DNA of 64,000 bases from Crocinitomix algicola. Lineage in GTDB: Bacteria; Bacteroidota; Bacteroidia; Flavobacteriales_D; Crocinitomicaceae. The notes below the pieces were generated by a model. That model did not search any database, was not told the origin of the DNA, and saw only the letters and a list, made by a program, of their open reading frames with translations. The translations under genes and the position numbers were made by a program. The stretch lies in contig NZ_LYPF02000007.1 in the NCBI RefSeq assembly GCF_001661595.2, positions 62,001-126,000 of the forward strand, in the 5' to 3' direction. Positions 1 through 7,553 of this stretch are shown piece after piece. The stretch's first letter is position 1; each line of letters begins with the position of its first letter.

Positions 1-1
1 T

Positions 2-883
2 ACAAATATTGCAGGTCTTGCTTTCACCGATAAAACACAAATTCGATTTGATCGTACAAATTGGTTAGGTGGTGCTGGAATAAATATTAATTCGGCCGGA
101 TTAGCTCAACGTGTATCAGAAAGTAGTGTTATTTCTGTAACAGTTATGGCAATGTCCTTTGGTGATATTGATATTACTACAGTTGATTTGCCTGAAGGTG
201 GTATTGGAACGTTTACACCGGTATACTCTAACTTTAATGTAGGATATGCTAGAGAATTTTCAAATTCGATTTATGGAGGTGTAAACTTTAAAGTTATTAA
301 CGAATCTATTGCGGATCTCCGAGGAACAAGCGTAGCAATTGATGCAGGAATTCGTTACGTTACAGGTGAAGAAGATCAAATGAAATTTGGTATCGCTTTA
401 AAGAATATAGGGCCAACGATGAGCTTTCAAGGTGATGGATTAGGAATTTCAGTGCTTTACCCTTCAACGGGTGATGAGGCTACTTTAGAGCAACGTTCTG
501 CTACTTTTGAAATGCCTTCTTTATTAGCAATTGGAGGATCATATGATTTTAACTTTTCGGAAACTAATAAATTAACAGCGGCTTTAGGATTTACCGCTAA
601 TTCATTTTCGAATGATAATTTTCGCTTAGGTTTAAATTATGGAATGGATTTAGATAAAGCAAACTTTAACTTAATGGCGGGATATGTTTACGAAAAAGGT
701 ATTTTTTCAAGTGAATTCGATTTTAATTCTCGCGTAACAGCATTGAGTGGATTAAGTGCTGGTGTTTCTGTTGATGCAGTAGTAGGAAAGAGCAAAAGTT
801 TGATAGGAATTCAATACGCATTTAGACAAACAAGATTGTTTAATAATGTTCACACTATTGGATTATCGATTGATTTATTATAA
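2..883 (+). CDS. PorV/PorQ-family outer-membrane protein, 5' truncated
   Basis: The reading frame is open from the window edge, so the true start lies upstream; 293 residues are visible. It begins with an N-terminal segment of the kind seen in the PorV/PorQ (FadL-fold) family: a 'TNIAGLAF' stretch followed by a 'TNWLGG' motif. Alternating beta-strand segments follow, ending in the aromatic/hydrophobic tail 'IGLSIDLL'. Family knowledge: PorV shuttles T9SS cargo at the outer membrane and PorQ helps attach it; other members have unknown roles. The many T9SS substrates in the window fit this setting. A terminator follows immediately. Which paralogue this is cannot be decided from the fragment. 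Confidence 0.75.
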   Translation, partial: TNIAGLAFTDKTQIRFDRTNWLGGAGININSAGLAQRVSESSVISVTVMAMSFGDIDITTVDLPEGGIGTFTPVYSNFNVGYAREFSNSIYGGVNFKVINESIADLRGTSVAIDAGIRYVTGEEDQMKFGIALKNIGPTMSFQGDGLGISVLYPSTGDEATLEQRSATFEMPSLLAIGGSYDFNFSETNKLTAALGFTANSFSNDNFRLGLNYGMDLDKANFNLMAGYVYEKGIFSSEFDFNSRVTALSGLSAGVSVDAVVGKSKSLIGIQYAFRQTRLFNNVHTIGLSIDLL

Positions 884-905
884 TACTTGAATTCAATAAA
901 ATTAC

Positions 906-936
906 AAAAGCCGATGTGTATGCATCGGCTTTTTTG
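906..936 (+). terminator. Rho-independent terminator after the PorV/PorQ-like gene
   Basis: An 11-bp perfect inverted repeat (AAAAGCCGATG, loop of 6, CATCGGCTTTT) runs into six to seven T residues 22 bases after the stop codon. Confidence 0.85.
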
Positions 937-1000
937 TTAAACGCTTATCATACTGTTGTTTAGAACTGAAGAATTAAATGTGTTTCTCAATTTAATTTTG

Positions 1001-1008
1001 TATATTTG
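1001..1008 (+). promoter_or_regulatory. Bacteroidota -7 box of greA
   Basis: TATATTTG matches the TAnnTTTG -7 consensus of the Bacteroidota primary sigma factor. Transcription would start near 1012-1015, so the transcript begins with the hairpin at 1014-1041. No clear -33 TTTG is seen. Confidence 0.6.
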
Positions 1009-1013
1009 TTATT

Positions 1014-1041
1014 CAAGAGAGTCCTATTAGGGGCTCTCTTG
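1014..1041 (+). promoter_or_regulatory. Stem-loop in the greA 5' leader
   Basis: Arms 1014-1024 and 1031-1041 pair over 11 bp with a single T-G wobble and a six-base loop. It would lie at the very 5' end of the greA mRNA. It is followed by a T-rich but not T-tract sequence, so it may be a stabilising 5' hairpin or a weak attenuator. Confidence 0.55.
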
Positions 1042-1062
1042 TTATGTTTAAAATATTGTGTT

Positions 1063-1536
1063 ATGTCAAATGTAAACTACTATACTAAAGAAGGATTAGA
1101 AAAGCTAAAAGCTGAGTTAAATCATATGAAGTCTGTTGAACGACCGAGTATTTCAGAGCAAATTGCAGAGGCGCGTGATAAAGGGGATTTATCTGAGAAC
1201 GCCGAATATGATGCAGCAAAAGAAGCGCAAGGTCTCTTAGAAGCAAAAATAAGCAAGTTAGAACAAGTGCTGTCAAATGCTCGTATTCTTGATGATTCAA
1301 ACTTAGACACTTCAAAAGTGCTTATCTTAAGTAAGGTTAAGATAAAAAATGTGGATAATGGAATGGAACTAGATTATACACTTGTTGCGGAGAATGAAGC
1401 AGATTTGAAAGCTAAAAAGATTTCGGTTGACTCGCCAATTGGAAAAGGACTTCTAGGTAAAGCAGTTGGCGATATTGCGGATATCCAAGTTCCAAACGGA
1501 ATAATGAAATTTGAAATAATAGAAATCTCACGTTAA
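1063..1536 (+). CDS. greA: Transcription elongation factor GreA
   Basis: 157 residues, the usual GreA length. GreA inserts its N-terminal coiled coil into the secondary channel of RNA polymerase and stimulates cleavage of backtracked transcripts. The N-terminal coiled coil carries the acidic tip motif 'GDLSENAEY' with Asp42 and Glu45. The C-terminal FKBP-like domain contains 'SPIGKGLLGKAVGD'. An in-frame start 19 codons upstream at 1006 exists but lies inside the leader hairpin and would add a non-family hydrophobic tail, so the ATG at 1063 is chosen. The HIT gene follows after one base, suggesting co-transcription. Confidence 0.96.
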   Translation: MSNVNYYTKEGLEKLKAELNHMKSVERPSISEQIAEARDKGDLSENAEYDAAKEAQGLLEAKISKLEQVLSNARILDDSNLDTSKVLILSKVKIKNVDNGMELDYTLVAENEADLKAKKISVDSPIGKGLLGKAVGDIADIQVPNGIMKFEIIEISR

Positions 1537-1537
1537 T

Positions 1538-1930
1538 ATGTCATCTATATTCTCAAAAATTATAAAAGGTGAAATTCCTTGTCATAAAGTTGCGGAAAAT
1601 GAGCAATTTCTTGCTTTTTTAGATATATCTCCACTCCAAAAAGGACACACCCTCGTGATTCCTAAAACTGAAGTAGATTATATTTTTGATATAGAGGATG
1701 ATTTGCTAGCAGAGATGATGTTGTTTGCAAAAAAGACCGCCAAAGGAATTAAAGCAGCCTTTGAGTGTAATAGAATTGGTGTAGCAGTTGTAGGTTTAGA
1801 AGTTCCTCATGCCCATATCCATCTCATTCCAATAAATTCAATTCAGGATATGAATTTTGCAAATCCAAAAATGAATCTCTCACAGGATGAATTGGTGAGC
1901 ATAGCTACTGCAATCAAGAATGAGCTTTAA
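1538..1930 (+). CDS. HIT (histidine triad) family nucleotide hydrolase
   Basis: 130 residues, typical for HINT-type proteins, which hydrolyse nucleoside phosphoramidates and aminoacyl-adenylates. The histidine triad is His91, His93 and His95 in 'VPHAHIHLIPI', where His93 is the expected catalytic residue. The N-terminal 'IFSKIIKGEIPCHKV' and 'SPLQKGHTLVIPK' are family signatures. It starts one base after greA, so it is probably the second gene of that operon, and a strong terminator follows. Confidence 0.95.
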   Translation: MSSIFSKIIKGEIPCHKVAENEQFLAFLDISPLQKGHTLVIPKTEVDYIFDIEDDLLAEMMLFAKKTAKGIKAAFECNRIGVAVVGLEVPHAHIHLIPINSIQDMNFANPKMNLSQDELVSIATAIKNEL

Positions 1931-1950
1931 AGTTACGTCTAGAGGTATTA

Positions 1951-1987
1951 AAAAAGGCTGCTATGATTTCATAGCAGCCTTTTTTAA
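1951..1987 (+). terminator. Bidirectional terminator between HIT gene and the 2004-3080 gene
   Basis: AAAAAGGCTGCTATGA and TCATAGCAGCCTTTTT form a long perfect stem with T/A runs on both sides, so it can serve the convergent genes on both strands. Confidence 0.9.
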
Positions 1988-2003
1988 TGATTTTTGATTG
2001 ACA

Positions 2004-3080
2004 CTATTTTTTATCGTTCTGTAAATTGGAGTCTCCTTTCTCAATTGTTTTAACCATTAGCTTATTTGTAGTGCCGTGAACATATGCTACATAAATAATA
2101 TTTTTATATTCACAAGAAGCTACTGCTTTTGCAGGTTTATTCGAAAGATTGGTTAGCTCGCCCCAAACCCCTTTTTTATTGTTTTTTAAATACTGTGGCA
2201 TACCCTCCTTGTTTAAAGAAGTATAAAAGAAATACTCAGAAATATTTAGATTATAATCGCGTGTGCCAATAGCAATAGGTTTATCACATTTTTCTACTAT
2301 CTCCCATTTTTTTGCTAAATCTTCAAGAGACATAATTAACGGTCCTTTTTCGTCTCTAAACGTGATGTAAGCTTTGTTTTGTATAAATTCAAAGTCATCA
2401 ATAGCTGGTATGTTTTCATCAACTTTAAGTCGTTTGGTTAAATCCTTCCAAGCATTAACATCTTCTTCTAGTTGATTGACTTCTTTAAATGAAATCCCTT
2501 CATTGTTGAGAACAGATAAGTATAAATCACCTCTATAATTCGCAGCTAATTTATAAGACTTCACTCCAATACTTGGCATTAAGTCAAAATCATACCAAGT
2601 GGATTCGTTTAATAAAGAGTACATTCTCAACATTTCATAGTCTTTGTCCTCATAAACGATATATGGAGTTTCTCCAATCACCGAGAATTCTGGATTGTGA
2701 ACACTACCTTCACCAAAACTTTCTTCTCCAACAAATTCCCATTTGTCTTCAATAGCTCTTATAACAGACATCTTATCATCATAATAGCAGAACACGTAAG
2801 GAACAGCTTTATATGCAAATAATTTTAACGCTTTAAGCTTGAATATACCCTTGATTGGAGTTACATCAAAATTTTCCCATTTATGTCTATAATACCTTCT
2901 GACAACTAGTTGTCCTTCCTCCACCGTTGCAACATGAATGGATCGACCAATTTCTTTAATGTCAATTTTGTCCATCACATGATTGTCCGAGACATAGCCA
3001 TCGCCATATTTTTCCACAATCTGCGAACTTACGTGAAGCGCTGTAAAACACAGTGCCAAAGCAAATAAAAACTTTTTCAT
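2004..3080 (-). CDS. Secreted protein of unknown function, probable beta-propeller
   Basis: 358 residues with an N-terminal signal peptide (about 1-19, 'FALALCFTALHVSSQ'). I do not recognise the family. The mature part is rich in short strands with repeating 'Y-I-V-Y / W-x-F-V' patterns and aromatic residues, compatible with a beta-propeller. No T9SS sorting tail is visible; the C-terminus is Lys/Asp-rich. It lies 120 bases downstream of the LytTR regulator on the same strand but has its own TAnnTTTG box (3128-3135), so it may be a separate unit. Confidence 0.6.
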   Translation of the reverse strand: MKKFLFALALCFTALHVSSQIVEKYGDGYVSDNHVMDKIDIKEIGRSIHVATVEEGQLVVRRYYRHKWENFDVTPIKGIFKLKALKLFAYKAVPYVFCYYDDKMSVIRAIEDKWEFVGEESFGEGSVHNPEFSVIGETPYIVYEDKDYEMLRMYSLLNESTWYDFDLMPSIGVKSYKLAANYRGDLYLSVLNNEGISFKEVNQLEEDVNAWKDLTKRLKVDENIPAIDDFEFIQNKAYITFRDEKGPLIMSLEDLAKKWEIVEKCDKPIAIGTRDYNLNISEYFFYTSLNKEGMPQYLKNNKKGVWGELTNLSNKPAKAVASCEYKNIIYVAYVHGTTNKLMVKTIEKGDSNLQNDKK

Positions 3081-3127
3081 TTTCTCAATTTTTTTCGAAT
3101 ATAATTAAAATCCTAAAACTTTATTAC

Positions 3128-3135
3128 CAAAACTA
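3128..3135 (-). promoter_or_regulatory. -7 box for the 2004-3080 gene
   Basis: On the minus strand this reads TAGTTTTG, a TAnnTTTG match 48 bases before the start codon. Confidence 0.45.
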
Positions 3136-3201
3136 GCTATTTAGAATTGCATTCTTTTCTCATTATACAATTGCTGTACCAAACTGATGGTATAGGGTGT
3201 G

Positions 3202-3948
3202 TTAAAATTTAAATTTTTCTTCAAAATCACTTTTTTTATACTTTGAAAGTTTTGCGGTTAAGTCATTTTCTAAAAGTACGGTTAGTTCGGATTTTGAATA
3301 TTTTTTGATTAATGGGATTTGTATAATCCATGATTTGTGTGAGCGGTAAAATTGTGACTCGCCCTCTAAAAGGTTTTCAAAGTGTTTTAAGTTTTTACTC
3401 ATCATAAATCGACCTTCATCAATAGTATGAATTGTGGTATAGGCTTCTTTCGCCTCAAAAGCAATAATGTTGTTTAACGGAATAACTTTTTGATCGCCAT
3501 GATTTGGTATGATTATTTTTTTGTGAGATTCTTTACTTAAATTATCTTTTAAAACTTGATAATTTGATTTGATGTGCTTTAACTTCACTTTTTCTTGCAG
3601 TCGTTTAACAGACTTTCTAAAACGATCTATATCAATCGGTTTTAATAAATAATCCACAGCAGATAATTCGAATGCTTTTACAGCGTATTGATCATAGGCC
3701 GTAACAAATATGATTTCAAATTCAATTTTATCAAAGTAATTCACAATTTCATATCCGGCATAATTCGGCATTTCAATGTCCAAGAAAACTACATCAGGTT
3801 GTTCTTTTCGTATTGCAATGATTCCTTGTTCTAAGTCTTCACATTTCGCTAGAACCTCTACATTGGGAAAATAGTTTTTTAACAATCCTTCAATTATGTC
3901 TCGAGCGCTTGACTCGTCATCGATAATTACGGCTTTTATAGTTTTCAT
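3202..3948 (-). CDS. LytTR-family response regulator
   Basis: 248 residues. The receiver domain (about 1-120) has the acidic pocket 'IIDDE' (Asp10, Asp11), the phospho-acceptor Asp57 in 'VVFLDIEMP', and 'LLKPI' with the conserved lysine. The C-terminal part (about 145-248) is a LytTR DNA-binding domain ('AFEAKEAYTTIHT', 'FYRSHKSWIIQI'). The frame is open further upstream into the kinase gene, but the ATG at 3948 directly precedes the receiver fold and lies one base after the kinase stop, so it is chosen. It is the partner of the LytS-type kinase in the same operon. Confidence 0.93.
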   Translation of the reverse strand: MKTIKAVIIDDESSARDIIEGLLKNYFPNVEVLAKCEDLEQGIIAIRKEQPDVVFLDIEMPNYAGYEIVNYFDKIEFEIIFVTAYDQYAVKAFELSAVDYLLKPIDIDRFRKSVKRLQEKVKLKHIKSNYQVLKDNLSKESHKKIIIPNHGDQKVIPLNNIIAFEAKEAYTTIHTIDEGRFMMSKNLKHFENLLEGESQFYRSHKSWIIQIPLIKKYSKSELTVLLENDLTAKLSKYKKSDFEEKFKF

Positions 3949-3949
3949 T

Positions 3950-5767
3950 TTAATAAATTTGTTGAAATGGTAGATTGATAATGACAATAGTTCCAGTAGC
4001 AATACCCTCGTTCTCAAGGTCTGTATAGGTAAAACCAACATGCGGTCCATAGATGTTTTTAAGAATATCAAAACGGCCACTTATTGCACTTGTTGCGAAT
4101 GATTCGTGTCCTTTTGCTCTTCTTTTATTTATTTCTCTAGAGGCCTTTCGTCCAATTCCATTGTCTTCAATAACACACCTTAATCGTTGTCCAAGGTCAA
4201 ATCGAATTGTGAGTTGTTTTGATCCTTTTTTATGAAGTAAGCCATGCTTGATCGAATTTTCTATAAATGGTTGAATTAATAATGGTGGAATTTTAATACC
4301 TGAAATGTTATTCGTAATAAAATTAATTTGTAAGTCTTCTTTAAAACGCAATCGTTCTAGCGCCAGATAAACTTCAATAGATGAAAATTCATCGTCAATA
4401 TCTATAAAGTTTTGGTTGGAATGATTTAGCGTTTTTCGAACCAGATCGGCAAACTTATTGATGTATCGATATGATTCTTCCGCTTGTCCTTTTAAAATTA
4501 AATCTTGAATCGAGTTTAAAGCGTTGAATATGAAGTGGGGGTTCATTTGGGATTTCAACGCTGTCATTTGGTAGTTCGCAATTGCTTTTTCCGTTTTTTC
4601 TGCAGCCAATTTTCGTTCTAATAAATTCTTATTGTAGATTAATAAAGTAATCAATATGAGAATGATGATTATTGTAATCGTTACAAAAATGGCTAGTTTA
4701 AAAAAATTGTTCTGCGCTTCTTTATTCTCTTTATCTAAGGCTAAGTTTGCGATCATAGCATTTCGCTCACTCATTTTAAATTTTACTTGTAACATTTCTA
4801 ATTGTTCAGCCTTTTCATTTTTTTTTTGTGTTTCGTAGGCTTTAATGTATTTTTCCTGATACTGAAATGATGCTTTTAAATTCCCTCTTTCTTTATAGAG
4901 CTTACTCAGTGATTTGTATATTGTCAAAAGACGATCACCCAAATCTTGCGTTAGCGCTAATTGTTCTGCTTGTAAATATTTAACAATCGCCGCTTCAGGT
5001 TTGCCTTCCGCTTCAAAATTTTGCGCAATTTTAATGTCTGTAATTGCTTCAAGATTGTATATTTTATTTGCCTTAGACAACTCTAAAGCAATGTCTAAAT
5101 TTTGATTCGCGCGTTCAAAATCTTTCTCTATTATCGCGAGTTTAGACAGGTTTAAGCGTGCATAGATTTCGGCAGTTGTTATGCCGTGCTGATTTGCAAT
5201 TTTAAGCGATTGTAAAATGTGTTGCTCACCCAAGGCCAAACTGCCAGATGACAAATAAATATTTCCCCACATTAAGTGATTGTTGCAACGAGACTCAAAA
5301 TAGTAAGGATGACCTCTAAATAAAGCGCAAATTTGGTCGGCTTTTCGCATATATTCCTTCGCAGCTTCCACATCACCAAAGTACGCTACCATTCCAGCAA
5401 TTGTGTTATAACAAGCGGAAGTTTCTATGGCGTTGTATTTTGATAAAATTTTTAAAGCATCTCTCGCATCGTTCATTCCTGGAGCAAAATTACCGCTCAA
5501 GGTTTCAATAATTGACTGACGAAGGAGGAATTTGCCTTCAATCAGTTCAAATTTTAAGTCCTGCGACCTTTTTAAAGCAACTTGTACCAGTTTTTTGACT
5601 TCTAACGAATTGTATGCAGCATTAGTAGCAGTGATGATTGAGTCAACGTATCGGAAATCATTCCTTTTTGTGGATGACTGCAATACGAGCCTCAAGCTGT
5701 CCGGATTCATACCACTGAACAAGACACCAATTTTAAATAAGAAGAGTAGACTTAAAATTTGACGCAT
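3950..5767 (-). CDS. LytS-type sensor histidine kinase with TPR sensor region
   Basis: 605 residues. Signal peptide at the N-terminus, then about 300 residues of helical TPR-like repeats predicted to be periplasmic, a coiled coil, and one membrane segment around 353-376 ('FVTITIIIILILITLLIY'). The cytoplasmic part has the His_kinase (PF06580) motif 'SQMNPHFIFNALNSI' with the phospho-accepting His near residue 410, then an HATPase domain ('IQPFIENSIKHGL', 'VIEDNGIGR'). The family pairs with LytTR regulators, and one follows after a single base. The start codon abuts the ruvC stop codon with no gap. Confidence 0.92.
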   Translation of the reverse strand: MRQILSLLFLFKIGVLFSGMNPDSLRLVLQSSTKRNDFRYVDSIITATNAAYNSLEVKKLVQVALKRSQDLKFELIEGKFLLRQSIIETLSGNFAPGMNDARDALKILSKYNAIETSACYNTIAGMVAYFGDVEAAKEYMRKADQICALFRGHPYYFESRCNNHLMWGNIYLSSGSLALGEQHILQSLKIANQHGITTAEIYARLNLSKLAIIEKDFERANQNLDIALELSKANKIYNLEAITDIKIAQNFEAEGKPEAAIVKYLQAEQLALTQDLGDRLLTIYKSLSKLYKERGNLKASFQYQEKYIKAYETQKKNEKAEQLEMLQVKFKMSERNAMIANLALDKENKEAQNNFFKLAIFVTITIIIILILITLLIYNKNLLERKLAAEKTEKAIANYQMTALKSQMNPHFIFNALNSIQDLILKGQAEESYRYINKFADLVRKTLNHSNQNFIDIDDEFSSIEVYLALERLRFKEDLQINFITNNISGIKIPPLLIQPFIENSIKHGLLHKKGSKQLTIRFDLGQRLRCVIEDNGIGRKASREINKRRAKGHESFATSAISGRFDILKNIYGPHVGFTYTDLENEGIATGTIVIINLPFQQIY

Positions 5768-6334
5768 TTACTTCTTTTTTAATCGCGCGGGATTGTCGGA
5801 TAAAAAGGCTTTCCATGAGCCAGATTTTGATTTATTATGTTCACCAACTCCACCCTGAAAATGATGACAAACAGCCGCAGCTAATCCATCAGTAGCGTCT
5901 AAATGTTTTGGCACTTCTTTCACTTTAAACATACGCATCAACATTGCTGCTACTTGCTCTTTTGAGGCATTACCACTTCCTGTAATACTTTGTTTGATTT
6001 TTTTTGGTGTATATTCTTCAAAAGGAATGTTTCGATGTAATGCAGCAGCAATAGAAACTCCTTGCGCCCGACCAAGCTTTAACATAGACTGAACATTTTT
6101 ACCGAAAAATGGAGCTTCTATAGCCATTTCATCTGGATGATACTCCAAAATAAGCTGGTCAACCCTTGTAAAAATTCGTTTTAGTTTATCGGGATGATTG
6201 GATAGTTTGTTTAGGTGTATGACCCCAAATGTCACCAAATCCATTTGTCCATTTTTAACATGAATTAAACCATACCCCATGATTGACGTACCAGGGTCGA
6301 TTCCAAGAATGATTTTGTCTGTTTGTTTTTTCAA
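5768..6334 (-). CDS. ruvC: Holliday junction endodeoxyribonuclease RuvC
   Basis: 188 residues. RuvC resolves Holliday junctions together with RuvAB. The RNase H-like catalytic acids are all present: Asp13 ('GIDPGTS'), Glu73 ('AIEAPFFGKN'), Asp146 and Asp149 ('HLDATDGLAAAVCHH'). The start is a TTG that overlaps the TGA stop of the phosphatase gene (TTGA); no ATG lies between it and the first catalytic motif. The C-terminus is basic. It is tightly packed between a SixA-like gene and a sensor kinase, an uncommon setting. Confidence 0.96.
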   Translation of the reverse strand: MKKQTDKIILGIDPGTSIMGYGLIHVKNGQMDLVTFGVIHLNKLSNHPDKLKRIFTRVDQLILEYHPDEMAIEAPFFGKNVQSMLKLGRAQGVSIAAALHRNIPFEEYTPKKIKQSITGSGNASKEQVAAMLMRMFKVKEVPKHLDATDGLAAAVCHHFQGGVGEHNKSKSGSWKAFLSDNPARLKKK

Positions 6335-6816
6335 AAGGTATGTACTTTAGGCTCTATTATTCGTGTAATTTCACCAGTATTCTTACTAACGTATTTCCAG
6401 TCGTCAAAGTTAAAATTAATTTGTACTAACATCGAAGTTGATAATAATAGGTTATCATTTGAAAGGTAGTTTACAGTGTCACTCAAACCGAAATTATGAC
6501 CTACAAGTAGAACGGCATCTCCTTTTGCTTTAACATTAATAAACTTGACAATTTGTGAACAATCAGCTAAATATAAATCATCAAAAAAATTAATTTGAGG
6601 TGAATTAAGGTGATATTTCATTATTTCCGCAGTTTGACTGGTCCTAGTTGCACTTGAACTTAAAATCGTATCAATTTTAACTTTTTCTTCGTGTAAAATA
6701 TAACCTACCTGATTGACTTGCGCGTTTCCTTTTCGATTTAATCGTCTGGAAAAATCTGGACTATCTCGTTCAGGTCGTGTAGCTTTGCCATGTCTTAATA
6801 CAAACAATTTCAACAT
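6331..6816 (-). CDS. sixA: SixA-like phosphohistidine phosphatase
   Basis: 161 residues of the histidine phosphatase superfamily. The catalytic 'LRHGKA' motif has His9, followed by 'SSSATRTSQTAEI' and the second catalytic histidine in 'LLVGHNFGL'. SixA of E. coli removes phosphate from histidine-phosphotransfer domains; the length and motif pattern agree. It is the first gene of a four-gene operon with ruvC, a histidine kinase and a LytTR regulator, overlapping ruvC by four bases. A role in damping phospho-signalling is an inference. Confidence 0.85.
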   Translation of the reverse strand: MLKLFVLRHGKATRPERDSPDFSRRLNRKGNAQVNQVGYILHEEKVKIDTILSSSATRTSQTAEIMKYHLNSPQINFFDDLYLADCSQIVKFINVKAKGDAVLLVGHNFGLSDTVNYLSNDNLLLSTSMLVQINFNFDDWKYVSKNTGEITRIIEPKVHTF

Positions 6817-6877
6817 AATTCTAAATAATTTAAAGAATAACCAACCCTAAATTAAGAATAACCGTTATATAAATTGA

Positions 6878-6885
6878 TAAGTTTG
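6878..6885 (+). promoter_or_regulatory. -7 box of the ECF sigma operon
   Basis: TAAGTTTG matches TAnnTTTG. It predicts a transcript start near 6890 and a leader of about 90 bases that contains the hairpin at 6933-6961. Confidence 0.5.
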
Positions 6886-6932
6886 TCATAGTTATGGGTT
6901 TACTATGATAAAGTGAATCAAACTACTTATTC

Positions 6933-6966
6933 GAACCAGTCGAGACTAATTCGACTGGTTCTTTTA
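6933..6966 (+). terminator. Terminator-like hairpin in the leader of the sigma factor operon
   Basis: GAACCAGTCGA and TCGACTGGTTC form an 11-bp perfect stem with a 7-base loop, followed by CTTTTAT. It sits between divergent genes and upstream of the sigma factor start, so it terminates neither neighbouring gene in the usual sense. An attenuator or processing site in the leader is likely. Confidence 0.55.
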
Positions 6967-6980
6967 TCCAAAAAGAGTGT

Positions 6981-7550
6981 ATGATTGATCACAGTATTAT
7001 TGAAGCTTGTCGTAAGAATGAGCGGCGTGCCCAGGAAAAATTATACGAATGGTGTTATGTAAAATTAATGCCTACCTGCATGCGTTATCACAAAAATGAA
7101 GAAGACGCACGCTCCATCTTAAACCTAAGTTTTGTGAAGATTTGTAAAAACCTTGATAAGTTAAAGGAAGGGACACCTTTTGAAGCATGGGTGAGAAGAA
7201 TTACAATGAACACCATAATTGATGAATTTCGTAAGCATAAAAATTATATTCAATTAGTTGATGCCAAAGAGACCGATCGAGAATTAGAAATTCATGTAAC
7301 TTCTGTTGAAAACGGAGTTTGGTCAAAATTAGAAATGGATGTTTTAATGGGATTGCTGAAACGATTACCTGATGTTTCCCGAAAAGTCTTTAACCTCTAT
7401 GTGATTGATGGATACACTCACAAGGAAATAGGTAATATGCTCGGAATTTCAGACGGTACTTCAAAATGGCATCTTTCGAATGCAAGAAAATTATTAAGAG
7501 AGATGGTCGCAAAACTAGGACGATCAGAAAATAGAGAAATGTGGGCGTAG
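6981..7550 (+). CDS. ECF RNA polymerase sigma factor
   Basis: 189 residues with sigma-70 region 2 (about 10-85; 'NEEDARSILNLSFVKICKNL', 'FEAWVRRITMNTIIDEFRKH') and region 4 (about 120-180; 'LPDVSRKVFNLYVIDGYTHK', 'IGNMLGISDGTSKWHLSNAR'). ECF sigma factors redirect RNA polymerase in response to envelope signals and are usually held by a co-encoded anti-sigma factor. The next gene starts three bases after the stop and encodes a membrane protein with an unusual N-terminal repeat that may be that partner. Confidence 0.93.
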   Translation: MIDHSIIEACRKNERRAQEKLYEWCYVKLMPTCMRYHKNEEDARSILNLSFVKICKNLDKLKEGTPFEAWVRRITMNTIIDEFRKHKNYIQLVDAKETDRELEIHVTSVENGVWSKLEMDVLMGLLKRLPDVSRKVFNLYVIDGYTHKEIGNMLGISDGTSKWHLSNARKLLREMVAKLGRSENREMWA

Positions 7551-7553
7551 GAG

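Noticed and set aside
3949-4080. Longer N-terminus for the LytTR regulator
   Set aside because: It would overlap the kinase HATPase coding end by over 130 bases, and receiver domains start at the ATG at 3948.
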